Origin: an uncultured Olsenella sp.
GTDB lineage: Bacteria; Actinomycetota; Coriobacteriia; Coriobacteriales; Atopobiaceae
DNA: 64,000 nucleotides
Direction of reading: 5' to 3'
Assembly: GCA_900540955.1 (NCBI GenBank)
Contig: UQIF01000004.1
Location: 1-64,000 of the forward strand
Part shown: positions 52,624-60,609 of the stretch, one piece after another
Numbering within the stretch: position 1 is the first letter of the stretch
How the letters are laid out: every line of letters starts with the position of its first letter
Program-made: the position numbers and the translations under genes
The notes under the pieces: model-generated
What the model was told of the DNA's origin: nothing
The model's input: the letters and a program-made list of their open reading frames with translations, nothing else
The model's database searches: none

Positions 52624-52776
52624 CTTTTCGGTTTTTGGGTCATGCGCGCCCTTCTCACCACCGTCTTTGCCACAGCCACCGCCTGGGCGTCTGGCTTTTA
52701 CGTGGCCCCGGTGACGCTGTGATACGATTTCCCAGTACTCTCGTAACCGTACCCCCAGCGATTCCCGGGAGGAATC

Positions 52777-53616
52777 TTGGCAGACACCGTATCCGCTTCC
52801 AATGCCAAGGCCCTGAAGCGCGCCCACATCAAGGGCCGTTACTCCAAGGACCTCTTTATCCTGCAGCAGCTTGTGGGCAAGGACTTCAAGCTGCGCTATC
52901 GCCGCAGCGTCCTCGGCGTCATCTGGAGCGTTTTAAACCCGCTTCTGATGATGGTCATCATGAGCTTCGTCTTCTCGTACTTCCTCAAGAGCGGCGATAT
53001 CCAGAACTACCCGCTCTACCTCATCGTGGGAAACATTACCTTCATGCTCATGAGCGACGCGACGAACGGCGGCCTGAACTCCATCATCGGCGCCGCGTCC
53101 CTGCTCAAGAAGGTCAAGATCGACCGTTGGGTCTTCCCGGTCCAGAAGGTCTTCTCGGCTGCCGTCAACTTCGTCTTCAGCCTCATCGCCGTCGCCATCG
53201 TCATGCTCTTCTTCCGGATCGTGCCCACCGTCCACTTGCTCTGGATGTTCGTGGCCCTTCTTCTGCTCATGGTCTTTTGCATCGGCATCAGCATGCTCAT
53301 CGGTGCGCTCGCGGTTTTCTTCCGCGACATGATCCACCTGTGGAGCGTCCTTCTTACCGCATGGACCTACCTCACCCCGATCTTCTGGAGCCTGAAGCTT
53401 CTTACCGACAACCCCCAGACCCCCGCGTTCGTCATCGCGGTGGTCAAGCTCAACCCGATGTTCAACTACATCGAGATCATGCGCAGCGCGATTGTCTATC
53501 AGTCCACCCCCTCGCACATGTGCCTGCTGCTCGCCCTCGTCTGGGCCGTGGTCGCCCTCGTGGCCGGCGTCGCGGTCTTCAAGAAGACCGAGCACAAGTT
53601 CATCCTCTATATCTAG
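52777..53616 (+). CDS. ABC-2 polysaccharide/teichoic-acid exporter permease (Wzm/TagG type)
   Basis: The 279-residue protein has six hydrophobic helices and the family motif KLRYRRSVLGVIWSVLNPLLMM near residue 38. It would carry an undecaprenyl-linked glycan across the membrane with the next gene's ATPase. The start is TTG 52777, with GGGAGGAA 4 bp before it. No glycan-synthesis genes are adjacent. Confidence 0.92.
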   Translation: MADTVSASNAKALKRAHIKGRYSKDLFILQQLVGKDFKLRYRRSVLGVIWSVLNPLLMMVIMSFVFSYFLKSGDIQNYPLYLIVGNITFMLMSDATNGGLNSIIGAASLLKKVKIDRWVFPVQKVFSAAVNFVFSLIAVAIVMLFFRIVPTVHLLWMFVALLLLMVFCIGISMLIGALAVFFRDMIHLWSVLLTAWTYLTPIFWSLKLLTDNPQTPAFVIAVVKLNPMFNYIEIMRSAIVYQSTPSHMCLLLALVWAVVALVAGVAVFKKTEHKFILYI

Positions 53617-53631
53617 GAAACGAGTCGAACC

Positions 53632-54402
53632 ATGGCATACGTCTCTTTGCCCGCCACTCCCGACGAGGAGTACTCCATCGAGGTCGAGGACGTCTCGATG
53701 ATCTTCAACATGGCCTCAGAGGTGCTCAACAACCTCAAGGAGTACTTCATCAAGGCCATGAGGCATGAGCTGTTCTTCAAGGAGTTCCGCGCCCTCAACC
53801 ACATCTCGTTCAAGGTAAAGAAGGGTGAGGTCGTCGGCCTTGTGGGCACGAACGGCTCCGGCAAGTCGACCATGCTCAAGTGCATCGCCGGCGTGCTCGA
53901 GCCCTCTGAGGGAACCATCACCGTCCGTGGCAACATCGCGCCTTTGATCGAGCTCGGCGCCGGCTTCGACCCCGAGCTCACCGCGCTCGAGAACATCTAC
54001 CTCAACGGCGCGCTGCTCGGCTACTCGCACGACTTCATCGATGAGCACCTGCAGGACATCATCGACTTCGCCGAGCTCCAGGACTTCATGGAGATGCCGC
54101 TCAAGAACTACTCGAGCGGTATGGTTGCCCGCATCGCCTTCGCCATCGCCACCGTCACCGAGCCCGACCTGCTCATCGTCGACGAGACGCTCTCGGTCGG
54201 CGACGTCTTCTTCCAGGAGAAGTGCCTGAACAAGATTCGCTCCTTCATCGACTCCGGAAGGGTCACGGTTCTCTTCGTGAGCCACTCCATGGATCAGGTC
54301 GCCCACATCTGCAGCCGCTGCGTGTGGATCGAGAAGGGCCAGCAGCGCATGGACGGCCCCACGGCCGAGGTCCTCGAGGCCTACGAGAACCAGTTCAAGT
54401 AG
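53632..54402 (+). CDS. Polysaccharide/teichoic-acid exporter ATPase (Wzt/TagH type)
   Basis: The 256-residue ATPase carries the N-terminal extension IEVEDVSMIFNMASEVLNNLKEYF typical of TagH/Wzt. Walker A GTNGSGKST, the signature YSSGMVARIAFAIA (the SGM form of this class) and Walker B LLIVDETLSVGD follow. There is no C-terminal glycan-binding domain, so it is the short form. It begins 15 bp after the permease gene and ends at a long palindrome. Confidence 0.93.
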   Translation: MAYVSLPATPDEEYSIEVEDVSMIFNMASEVLNNLKEYFIKAMRHELFFKEFRALNHISFKVKKGEVVGLVGTNGSGKSTMLKCIAGVLEPSEGTITVRGNIAPLIELGAGFDPELTALENIYLNGALLGYSHDFIDEHLQDIIDFAELQDFMEMPLKNYSSGMVARIAFAIATVTEPDLLIVDETLSVGDVFFQEKCLNKIRSFIDSGRVTVLFVSHSMDQVAHICSRCVWIEKGQQRMDGPTAEVLEAYENQFK

Positions 54403-54441
54403 CCCCGCGGCCGACCTCGCCGGACCGTGAGGTCCTCAGAG

Positions 54442-54515
54442 CGCCTAACTCCCACACGGCGGACGCATTTCGGCTGTTTTCGGCTCAAATGCGTCCGCCG
54501 TGTGGGAGTTAGGCG
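54442..54515. terminator. 29-bp-arm palindrome between convergent genes (copy 2)
   Basis: Arms 54442-54470 and 54487-54515 are perfectly complementary around a 16-nt loop and are followed by TTTTTG. The inner 24 bp of each arm is the same sequence as at 5727-5794. It lies between the Wzt-type gene (+) and panE (-). The loops of the two copies differ while the arms are kept, which points to selection on the paired stem or to copying. Confidence 0.85.
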
Positions 54516-54541
54516 TTTTTGAGGGTGTTCTTTTTGGCGGG

Positions 54542-55549
54542 TTAGGCCGCCTCGGCGGAGGCGAGCTCGGGGTTGTGGATGGCGAACGCCATCTCGGCGA
54601 GGTGAACGCCGCGCGTCAGGAACTCGTGGGTCCTGCAGGGGCAGTCGTTCTGGCGGCCGAGCTTGGCGATGTATCCGTTGATGTAGTCGACCTCGGTCTC
54701 GCGGCCCTTGGTGAGGTCTTGGTACATCGAGGGGTAGTGCAGCGGGTTCGCCACGCGCGAGACGTACTCGACGTCGTGGAGTTCGTGCTGGCGGTCCTGG
54801 ACGAGCTCGACGCCGGCGCGCTCGCAGGCGTCGTAGGCCTCGTCGATGAGCTGCTTGGCCATGTCGAGGGCGCCGGGGTACTCGATGAACTGGCCCATCT
54901 GGATCTGGTACATGGTGCAGAGCGTGTTCACGACGGAGTTGAAGATGACCTTCGCCATGCAGGTGCCCTTGAGGTCGTTGCCGTAGGAGGGGTTGAAGTT
55001 CGCGGCCTTGAAGTCGTCGAACATCTGCTGCTCGACGAGGGTCTTCTCGCCGGTCATCGAGACCAGGCGCATGGCGCCGGCACCCGGCTTGCCGATGAAG
55101 TCGACGTCGGCGGGGTCGTTCATCACCGTCGCGACCATGGCGGTGCCGCCGTAGATGTTCTCGTCCTTGAAGTACTTCTGGAGCTTCTCGAAGTGGCCCC
55201 AGCCGTTCATGGCGCTAAAGACCACCTGATGGTCCTTGAAGAGACCCGCCTTCGCGCATCGCTCGAGCACGTCTGCGAGCTGCATCTGCTTGACCATGAC
55301 AATCCAGACGTCGGGGTCTCCCTGGTACTGCTCGGGGGTGCAGACGCTGACGGGGACCACGTGACGGTTCTCGTGGTCGCGGCTCACCGTGACGCCGCCT
55401 CGCGCCTGCGCCGCGTCGACGTTGGGCTGCCAGCAGTCGACGAAGTCGACCTTCTTGCCCGCGAGCTCCTGCAGAAGGACGCCGTAGCGGTATCCCATTG
55501 CCCCTGCCCCGAGGATCGCGTAGTGGAGCTCGTTGTCTGTGCTTGTCAT
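54542..55549 (-). CDS. panE: 2-dehydropantoate 2-reductase (ApbA/PanE family)
   Basis: This 335-residue NADPH enzyme would reduce ketopantoate to pantoate for coenzyme A synthesis. The nucleotide loop is ILGAGAMGYRYGVLL near residue 12, followed by VWIVMVKQMQLADVL. The C-terminal domain has KVIFNSVVNTLCTMYQIQMGQ with the catalytic lysine. ATG 55549 has AAGGAAG upstream; an upstream in-frame ATG at 55606 lies in the leader hairpin. Other family members reduce different oxoacids, so the substrate is not certain. Confidence 0.83.
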   Translation of the reverse strand: MTSTDNELHYAILGAGAMGYRYGVLLQELAGKKVDFVDCWQPNVDAAQARGGVTVSRDHENRHVVPVSVCTPEQYQGDPDVWIVMVKQMQLADVLERCAKAGLFKDHQVVFSAMNGWGHFEKLQKYFKDENIYGGTAMVATVMNDPADVDFIGKPGAGAMRLVSMTGEKTLVEQQMFDDFKAANFNPSYGNDLKGTCMAKVIFNSVVNTLCTMYQIQMGQFIEYPGALDMAKQLIDEAYDACERAGVELVQDRQHELHDVEYVSRVANPLHYPSMYQDLTKGRETEVDYINGYIAKLGRQNDCPCRTHEFLTRGVHLAEMAFAIHNPELASAEAA

Positions 55550-55604
55550 GCCTGATGCGCTTCCTTTCCTGCCGGCTTTGCCGGCGCCTGTGCGAAATCG
55601 CTGC

Positions 55605-55678
55605 AAAAAAGCGAGGGCCGCTTGGATTGCTCCATAGCGGCCCTCGCTGATCAGCCGCCCGTTATCGACGGGCTGGCT
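55605..55678 (-). promoter_or_regulatory. Two-hairpin leader with terminator before panE
   Basis: Read on the minus strand, AGCC-ACGGGC pairs with GCCCGT-GGCT (55653-55678). Then a perfect 11-bp stem GCGAGGGCCGC/GCGGCCCTCGC (55611-55621 with 55637-55647) is followed by TTTTTT (55605-55610). A full terminator lies 56 bp before the panE start codon, so expression must be gated by read-through or use a promoter after it. It matches no riboswitch I know. Confidence 0.6.
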
Positions 55679-55698
55679 GTGTATGCCAACCCGTTCTA

Positions 55699-55720
55699 GA
55701 TAATCAGAATGCTGATAATC
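55699..55720. promoter_or_regulatory. Candidate operator in the panE / flavin reductase divergent region
   Basis: GATAATCAG and CTGATAATC form a 9-4-9 dyad with one mismatch. It lies just upstream of the panE leader hairpins, where the minus-strand promoter is expected. The rest of the 380-bp divergent region (55721-55930) shows nothing I can assign. Confidence 0.4.
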
Positions 55721-55930
55721 GAAGCGGTGAACATGTTTGAGATGCGACCTTTCGCGCGGGCGGTGCCTTACGGCCGCCCTTGGTGTGTGGACAACGGCAA
55801 GTCTGAACTCAGCCCGGCTCGGCGCAACTCGTTGTTACAAACCCGAAATCCGTGCGGGCGGCGTGCCCGTGTGCCTCGACTGTTGGGTTACCATCCGACA
55901 CATTGTTTCTAGAAATGAATGGGAGCGCAC

Positions 55931-56437
55931 ATGACGTTTGAGAAGATTGGGCTGACCGACATCGAGCTCGCGCCGTTCACGGCATTCGACAAGGGCTGGG
56001 GCCTCGTCACCGCAGGAGATGCCAAGAAGTACAACACGATGACCGTGAGCTGGGGCGGGCTCGGGACGCTGTGGAACAAGCCCGTCGCGACCATCTACAT
56101 CCGCCCGCAGCGCTACACCAAGCAGTTCGTCGACGCGAACGAGCGGTTCACGGTCTCGCTGTTCGATGGCGATCATAAGCGTGAGCTCGGGGTCCTCGGC
56201 ACAAAGAGCGGCCGAGACGGGAATAAGGTCGCCGAGGTCGGATTCACTTCCGTCGAGCTCGCCGGTCAGGTCGCCTTCGAGGAGGCGAGCCTTGTGCTCG
56301 TGTGCCGCAAGCTCTACGCAGACGAGATCCGGCCCGATAAGTTCATCGACGCGTCCTGCGACGAGCGCTGCTACCCGGGGCACGACTACCACACGTTCTA
56401 CATCGCCGAGGTCGAGCAGGCATATATCCGCGGGTAG
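55931..56437 (+). CDS. Flavin reductase-like domain protein
   Basis: The 168-residue protein has an FMN-binding split-barrel fold: GLVTAGDAKKYNTMTVSWGGLG, IYIRPQRYTKQFVDANERFTVSLF and HDYHTFYIAEVEQAYI. It probably reduces free flavin or binds FMN in a small oxidoreductase. GGGAG lies 5 bp before ATG 55931; the ATG four codons earlier has no ribosome site. It is divergent from panE and followed by a repeat field. Confidence 0.85.
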   Translation: MTFEKIGLTDIELAPFTAFDKGWGLVTAGDAKKYNTMTVSWGGLGTLWNKPVATIYIRPQRYTKQFVDANERFTVSLFDGDHKRELGVLGTKSGRDGNKVAEVGFTSVELAGQVAFEEASLVLVCRKLYADEIRPDKFIDASCDERCYPGHDYHTFYIAEVEQAYIRG

Positions 56438-56549
56438 CGCGAGGCCTTCAAGCGGGCGCGATTGGCTCCGGCGATTTGCGGACCGGGGGATGATTCCTGC
56501 GGGCGGGTCTGTGTCTCACGTTAAGAGCAAGCCGGGGTGCTGCTCTTTG

Positions 56550-56768
56550 CGCACTTTCGCGCTTCGGGCTACGCAGACGCTTTCACTCGACGCACTTTCA
56601 GGTCTCGGGCTACGTTCCTAAGGAGGATTAGCGCTCTTTGGGCCTAGCGAATTGATAAAACCCAGCTTGCGAATGGCAGTAAAAGCCCATGCCTTCAATT
56701 GCTCGTAGCCCAAGGGGGCAAAGTGCGTTTGTTTTTGCCTAATTCGTAGCCCGATGTCGCAAAGTGCG
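56550..56768. repeat. Four 24-bp repeat units in opposing orientation
   Basis: Units lie at 56550-56573 and 56591-56614 (+) and at 56704-56727 and 56745-56768 (-). Each is CGCACTTT, eight variable bases, then GGGCTACG. The pairs are 41 bp apart on each side, and 89 bp separate the two pairs, so the field is symmetrical. The rest of 56438-56851 has no gene. Sequence differs from the 26-bp family but the layout is alike. Confidence 0.85.
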
Positions 56769-56851
56769 GGTCTGTATTTGTGGGATCCATCGGTCTCCTC
56801 TTCTTCCGCGTCCGTCGCGTCACACCATCCACACCGCTCGCCGCGTCTTGC

Positions 56852-56880
56852 TTGAACCTGCCGCCACGCAGGCGTACACT
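56852..56880 (+). promoter_or_regulatory. Promoter of the pyr operon
   Basis: TTGAAC (56852-56857) and TACACT (56875-56880) are 17 bp apart, about 20 bp before the PyrR-binding leader. Confidence 0.7.
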
Positions 56881-56900
56881 CAACCAGAACCTTTAAGCGC

Positions 56901-57003
56901 GGCCCGAGAGACCAGCAAGGTGAGATGCTCCCTCAACTTGAGGGACACCCATACGCATGCTGGATGTCCTGTGCCGCGATTCAACGGTCAGGGCATCTTT
57001 TTT
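56901..57003 (+). promoter_or_regulatory. PyrR-dependent attenuator
   Basis: The leader contains CGAGAGACCAGCAAGG (56905-56920), matching the conserved PyrR-binding anti-antiterminator loop. A CCCTCAACTTGAGGG hairpin follows, then a terminator (GATGTCCTG 56963-56971 with CAGGGCATC 56989-56997) and TTTTTT. With UMP bound, PyrR favours the terminator. The first gene downstream is pyrR itself. Confidence 0.85.
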
Positions 57004-57018
57004 GTCGAAGGGAGTCCC

Positions 57019-57588
57019 ATGGAAGAGGCCAAGCTCAAGGCCCAGATCATGGACGAGCAGGCGATGGGCCGAGCCCTCACCCGTATCGCCCACGAGGTCA
57101 TCGAGCGCAACGAGGGAGCCGAGGGAATCGGCATCGTCGGCATCGTGAGCAGGGGAGCGGTCATCGCCCCGATGCTGGCGGACGAGATCGAGAAGATCGA
57201 GGGCATTCGCCCGCCGGTGGGCACGCTGGACATCAGCTTCTACCGCGACGATGTCAGCCGCGCGATCGCCCCGGTCCTGCACAGCACCAACATCCCGTTC
57301 AACGTCGATGAGCGCGACATCATCCTCGTGGACGACGTCCTGTACACGGGCCGCACCATCCGCTCCGCCCTCGACGCGCTGATCGACTATGGCCGCCCCA
57401 AGACGGTCCAGCTCGCCGTGATGGTCGACCGCGGCCACCGCGAGCTCCCCATCCGCGCCGACTACGTCGGCAAGAACGTCCCGTCCTCTCGCGACGAGGA
57501 CGTTCGCGTCAACATCAAGCCCAGCGACGACACCACTTCCGTCGAGATCTGGACCAAGCCGAGCAAGCACAACGGAGGTGCGCAGTAA
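57019..57588 (+). CDS. pyrR: PyrR: pyrimidine operon attenuator / uracil phosphoribosyltransferase
   Basis: The 189-residue protein binds the leader RNA and also can make UMP from uracil. The PRPP loop DERDIILVDDVLYTGRTIRSAL is clear, and the C-terminal VDRGHRELPIRADYVGKNVPSS is typical of PyrR. ATG 57019 has GAAGGGAG upstream; the frame is open much further upstream without a site. Its stop codon shares a base with the pyrB start. Confidence 0.96.
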   Translation: MEEAKLKAQIMDEQAMGRALTRIAHEVIERNEGAEGIGIVGIVSRGAVIAPMLADEIEKIEGIRPPVGTLDISFYRDDVSRAIAPVLHSTNIPFNVDERDIILVDDVLYTGRTIRSALDALIDYGRPKTVQLAVMVDRGHRELPIRADYVGKNVPSSRDEDVRVNIKPSDDTTSVEIWTKPSKHNGGAQ

Positions 57589-58523
57589 TGCTCTCAGTCA
57601 AGCACCTGATCGACACCACGAGCCTCACCGAGGACGACATCTATCAGATCCTCGATACCGCTCGCGCGTTCGAGGACGTCAACAACCGCGCCATCAAGAA
57701 GGTCCCCGCCCTTCGTGGCCGCACGATCGTGAACCTCTTCCTGGAGCCCTCGACCCGCACGAAGTCTTCCTTCGAGCTCGCCGAGAAGCGCCTTTCGGCG
57801 GATTCCCTCTCCATGGGCGGCGCCACCTCCTCGGTGGTCAAGGGCGAGTCGCTCGCCGACACCATCCAGACGATCGACGCCATGAACGTCGACATGTTCG
57901 TTTGCCGCGCCAAGCTCGCCGGCACCCCGCAGAAGATCACCGAGCACACCGACGCTATCGTGATCAACGCCGGCGACGGCAAGCACCAGCACCCGACGCA
58001 GGCCATGCTCGATCTCTACACCATCCGCAAGCAGTTCGGCCACCTCGACGGCCTCAAGGTCGCCATCGTCGGCGACCTGTCGCACAGCCGCGTGTGCGGC
58101 TCGCTCGTGCCCGCGCTGAGGACCGTCGGCGCCGACGTTACCCTCGTCGGCCCCCCGACCTTCCAGGTCGACGACCCCGACTACTTCGGCGTGCCGCAGA
58201 CGGCCGACTTCGACTCCGTGATCCCCGAGATGGACGTCGTCTACATGCTGCGCGTCCAGCTCGAGCGCATGGAGGGCGCCTCCATCCCGTCCCGCCGCGA
58301 GTACAACCGCCTGTGGGGCCTCGACATGAGCCGCGTCGACAAGATGAAGCCCGAGGCCATCATCTGCCACCCCGGCCCGATGAACCGCGGCATGGAGATC
58401 AACGCGGACGTCGCCGACTGCGCCCGCTCTAGGATTCTGACCCAGGTCAACGCCGGCGTGCTCACCCGCATGGCCGAGATGTACCTGCTGCTGGGAGGAG
58501 AGAACAATGGCATTTCTGCTTAA
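57588..58523 (+). CDS. pyrB: Aspartate carbamoyltransferase catalytic chain
   Basis: The 311-residue enzyme joins carbamoyl phosphate and aspartate. The carbamoyl-phosphate motif is EPSTRTKSSFELAEKRL near residue 52, and HPTQAMLDLYTI and HPGPMNRGMEI follow. No pyrI regulatory chain is present, so it is the class B/C unregulated form. GGAGGT lies 8 bp before the ATG, which overlaps the pyrR stop. Confidence 0.97.
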   Translation: MLSVKHLIDTTSLTEDDIYQILDTARAFEDVNNRAIKKVPALRGRTIVNLFLEPSTRTKSSFELAEKRLSADSLSMGGATSSVVKGESLADTIQTIDAMNVDMFVCRAKLAGTPQKITEHTDAIVINAGDGKHQHPTQAMLDLYTIRKQFGHLDGLKVAIVGDLSHSRVCGSLVPALRTVGADVTLVGPPTFQVDDPDYFGVPQTADFDSVIPEMDVVYMLRVQLERMEGASIPSRREYNRLWGLDMSRVDKMKPEAIICHPGPMNRGMEINADVADCARSRILTQVNAGVLTRMAEMYLLLGGENNGISA

Positions 58524-59808
58524 GGGCGCCCACGTCGTCGACCCGCAGGTGGGGCTCGACGGCTTCCGCGACGTTTTGATCGATGACGGCAAGATCGCCG
58601 CCGTCTCCGAGGCCCTCGAGGCCCCGGCCGGCGCCGAGGTCATCGACGCCCACGACAAGTACCTCGTCCCCGGCCTCGTGGACATGCACGTCCACTTCCG
58701 CGATCCCGGCTTCGAGTACAAGGAGACCATCGAGACCGGCTCTGCGGCCGCGGTCCACGGCGGCTTCACCGACGTGGCAACCATGCCCAATACCGACCCC
58801 GTTACCGACACCGGCGCCGAGGTACGCTACCAGATTGACCGCGCCCACGCCGCCGGCCTGTGCCACGTGCGCCCCATCGGCGCCATGACGCGTGGCGAGA
58901 AGGGCGAGTCCTTGGCCGAGATCGGCGACATGGTCATCGAGGGCGCGAGCGCCTTCTCCGACGACGGCCACGGCGTCCAGTCCGCCGGCATGATGCGCAC
59001 CTGTATGGAGTACATTGCCCAGTTCGACCGCGTCGCGCTCGCCCACTGCGAGATCGAGTCGCTCTCGGGCCACGGCGTCATCAACGAGGGCCGCGCCTCC
59101 ACGCGCCTCGGTATGTTCGGCTGGCCGGCGCTGGCCGAGGAGCTCGAGATCTACCGCGACATCGAGCTCGTCCGCCTCACCAACTGCCCGCTGCACATCT
59201 GCCACATCTCCACGCGCAAGGGTCTCGACCTCGTCCGCGCCGCAAAGGCCGACGGCCTGCCCGTCACATGCGAGGTCACGCCGCACCACCTGTTCCTGTG
59301 CGAGGACGACATCACCAACACCTACGACACGAACCTCAAGATGAACCCGCCGCTGCGCACGGCCGATGACGCCGCCGCGCTTCGTGAGGGCGTCCTCGAC
59401 GGCTCCATCGACTGCATCGTCACCGACCACGCGCCGCACGCCCCGCACGAGAAGGACTGCGAGTGGGAGATCAGCTTCTTCGGCATCGTGGGCCTCGAGA
59501 CCTCGCTTCCGCTCATGCTGCAGAACCTCGTCGACACCGGCAAGATGAGCTGGTCGCGCCTCGTCGAGGTCATGGCCGTTAACCCGCGCCGCCTGCTGCG
59601 CCTCGAGCCGGTGAGCATCGCCGAGGGCTCCGCCGCAGACCTCACCCTCATCGACCCCAAGAAGTCCGTTGAGATCACGCCCGAGTACCTCAAGAGCCGC
59701 TCCAAGAACTCCGCTTGGCTCGGCCAGACCCTCACGGGCGTCGCGACCGACGTCTGGGCCGGTGGCCGCCGCGTGCTTACCGATGGCGTCGTCACGCCCC
59801 AGCACTAG
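58507..59808 (+). CDS. pyrC: Dihydroorotase
   Basis: The 433-residue type I dihydroorotase has the metal motif DMHVHFRDPG near residue 60, GGFTDVATMPNTDPV, the later metal histidines in CHISTRKGLDL and CEVTPHHL, and DHAPHAPHEKD. The start overlaps the end of pyrB by 17 bp, with GGGAGGAG upstream. It may also carry the scaffold role seen for PyrC in class A complexes, which is not testable here. Confidence 0.97.
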   Translation: MAFLLKGAHVVDPQVGLDGFRDVLIDDGKIAAVSEALEAPAGAEVIDAHDKYLVPGLVDMHVHFRDPGFEYKETIETGSAAAVHGGFTDVATMPNTDPVTDTGAEVRYQIDRAHAAGLCHVRPIGAMTRGEKGESLAEIGDMVIEGASAFSDDGHGVQSAGMMRTCMEYIAQFDRVALAHCEIESLSGHGVINEGRASTRLGMFGWPALAEELEIYRDIELVRLTNCPLHICHISTRKGLDLVRAAKADGLPVTCEVTPHHLFLCEDDITNTYDTNLKMNPPLRTADDAAALREGVLDGSIDCIVTDHAPHAPHEKDCEWEISFFGIVGLETSLPLMLQNLVDTGKMSWSRLVEVMAVNPRRLLRLEPVSIAEGSAADLTLIDPKKSVEITPEYLKSRSKNSAWLGQTLTGVATDVWAGGRRVLTDGVVTPQH

Positions 59809-59817
59809 GGGACGCAG

Positions 59818-60609
59818 ATGACCCTCATGTCCAGGGTGCGCGAGCACACCTATACAGTGGTCGAGAACGAGGCGGTCGGCGACGGCATCTGGCGCATGGT
59901 CTTTCGCGCACCAAAGCTCGCCGGCTCCCTTGAGCCCGGTCAGTTCATGAACTTCCGCGTTCCCGGCGCCAAACAGATTCTGCGCGTGCCCCTCTCGTTC
60001 GCCTCCGCGGACGTCGAGTCCGGCACCGTCGAGATCGTCTACGCGGTCGTCGGCGATGCCACCCGCGTCCTCACCAAGATGGCGGCAGGCGAGTCCTCCT
60101 CCGTCCTGGGCCCCTCCGGAAACGGATGGGCCGTCCGCGAGGGCCAGGGCCGCTCGGTCGTCGTCGGCGGCGGCGTGGGCGCCCCTCCGGCCGTCGCCGC
60201 GGCGGGGCTTCTTGCAAAGAAGGGCGTCGCCTTCGACGGCGTGCTCGGCGCGCAGACCGCCTCCAAGCTCTGGGGCGTCGACCGCCTCGCCGAGCTCGGC
60301 GCAGGTCAGGCGCTCGCCACGACCGACGACGGGTCCTTCGGCATCAAGGGCTTTACCACCGACGCCCTGCGCGAGCTGCTTTCGCAGGGAGACTACGACA
60401 CGGTCTACACCTGCGGCCCGCAGGTCATGATGCGAGGCGTCGCCGCGATCTGCCGCGAGTCGGGTATCAAGTGCCAGGTTTCCATGGAGCGCATGATGTC
60501 GTGCGGTTTCGGCGCGTGCAACACCTGCAACGTGCTCATGGCCGACGGCACCTACAAGTCGTGCTGCATGAACGGTCCCGTCTTCGACGCCGAGGAGGTG
60601 GCGTGGTAA
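59818..60609 (+). CDS. pyrK: Dihydroorotate dehydrogenase B electron-transfer subunit
   Basis: The 263-residue FAD and [2Fe-2S] protein links orotate formation to NAD+. The FAD segment LRVPLSFASAD, the NAD segment VVVGGGVGAPPAVAAAGLL and the cluster cysteines in MMSCGFGACNTCNV plus a later CC are in order. It starts 9 bp after pyrC. A second ATG at 59827 is possible. Confidence 0.95.
   Translation: MTLMSRVREHTYTVVENEAVGDGIWRMVFRAPKLAGSLEPGQFMNFRVPGAKQILRVPLSFASADVESGTVEIVYAVVGDATRVLTKMAAGESSSVLGPSGNGWAVREGQGRSVVVGGGVGAPPAVAAAGLLAKKGVAFDGVLGAQTASKLWGVDRLAELGAGQALATTDDGSFGIKGFTTDALRELLSQGDYDTVYTCGPQVMMRGVAAICRESGIKCQVSMERMMSCGFGACNTCNVLMADGTYKSCCMNGPVFDAEEVAW

Noticed and set aside
55605..55678. 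T-box leader for panE
   Set aside because: No T-box bulge sequence or specifier loop is visible, only two simple stems and a terminator.
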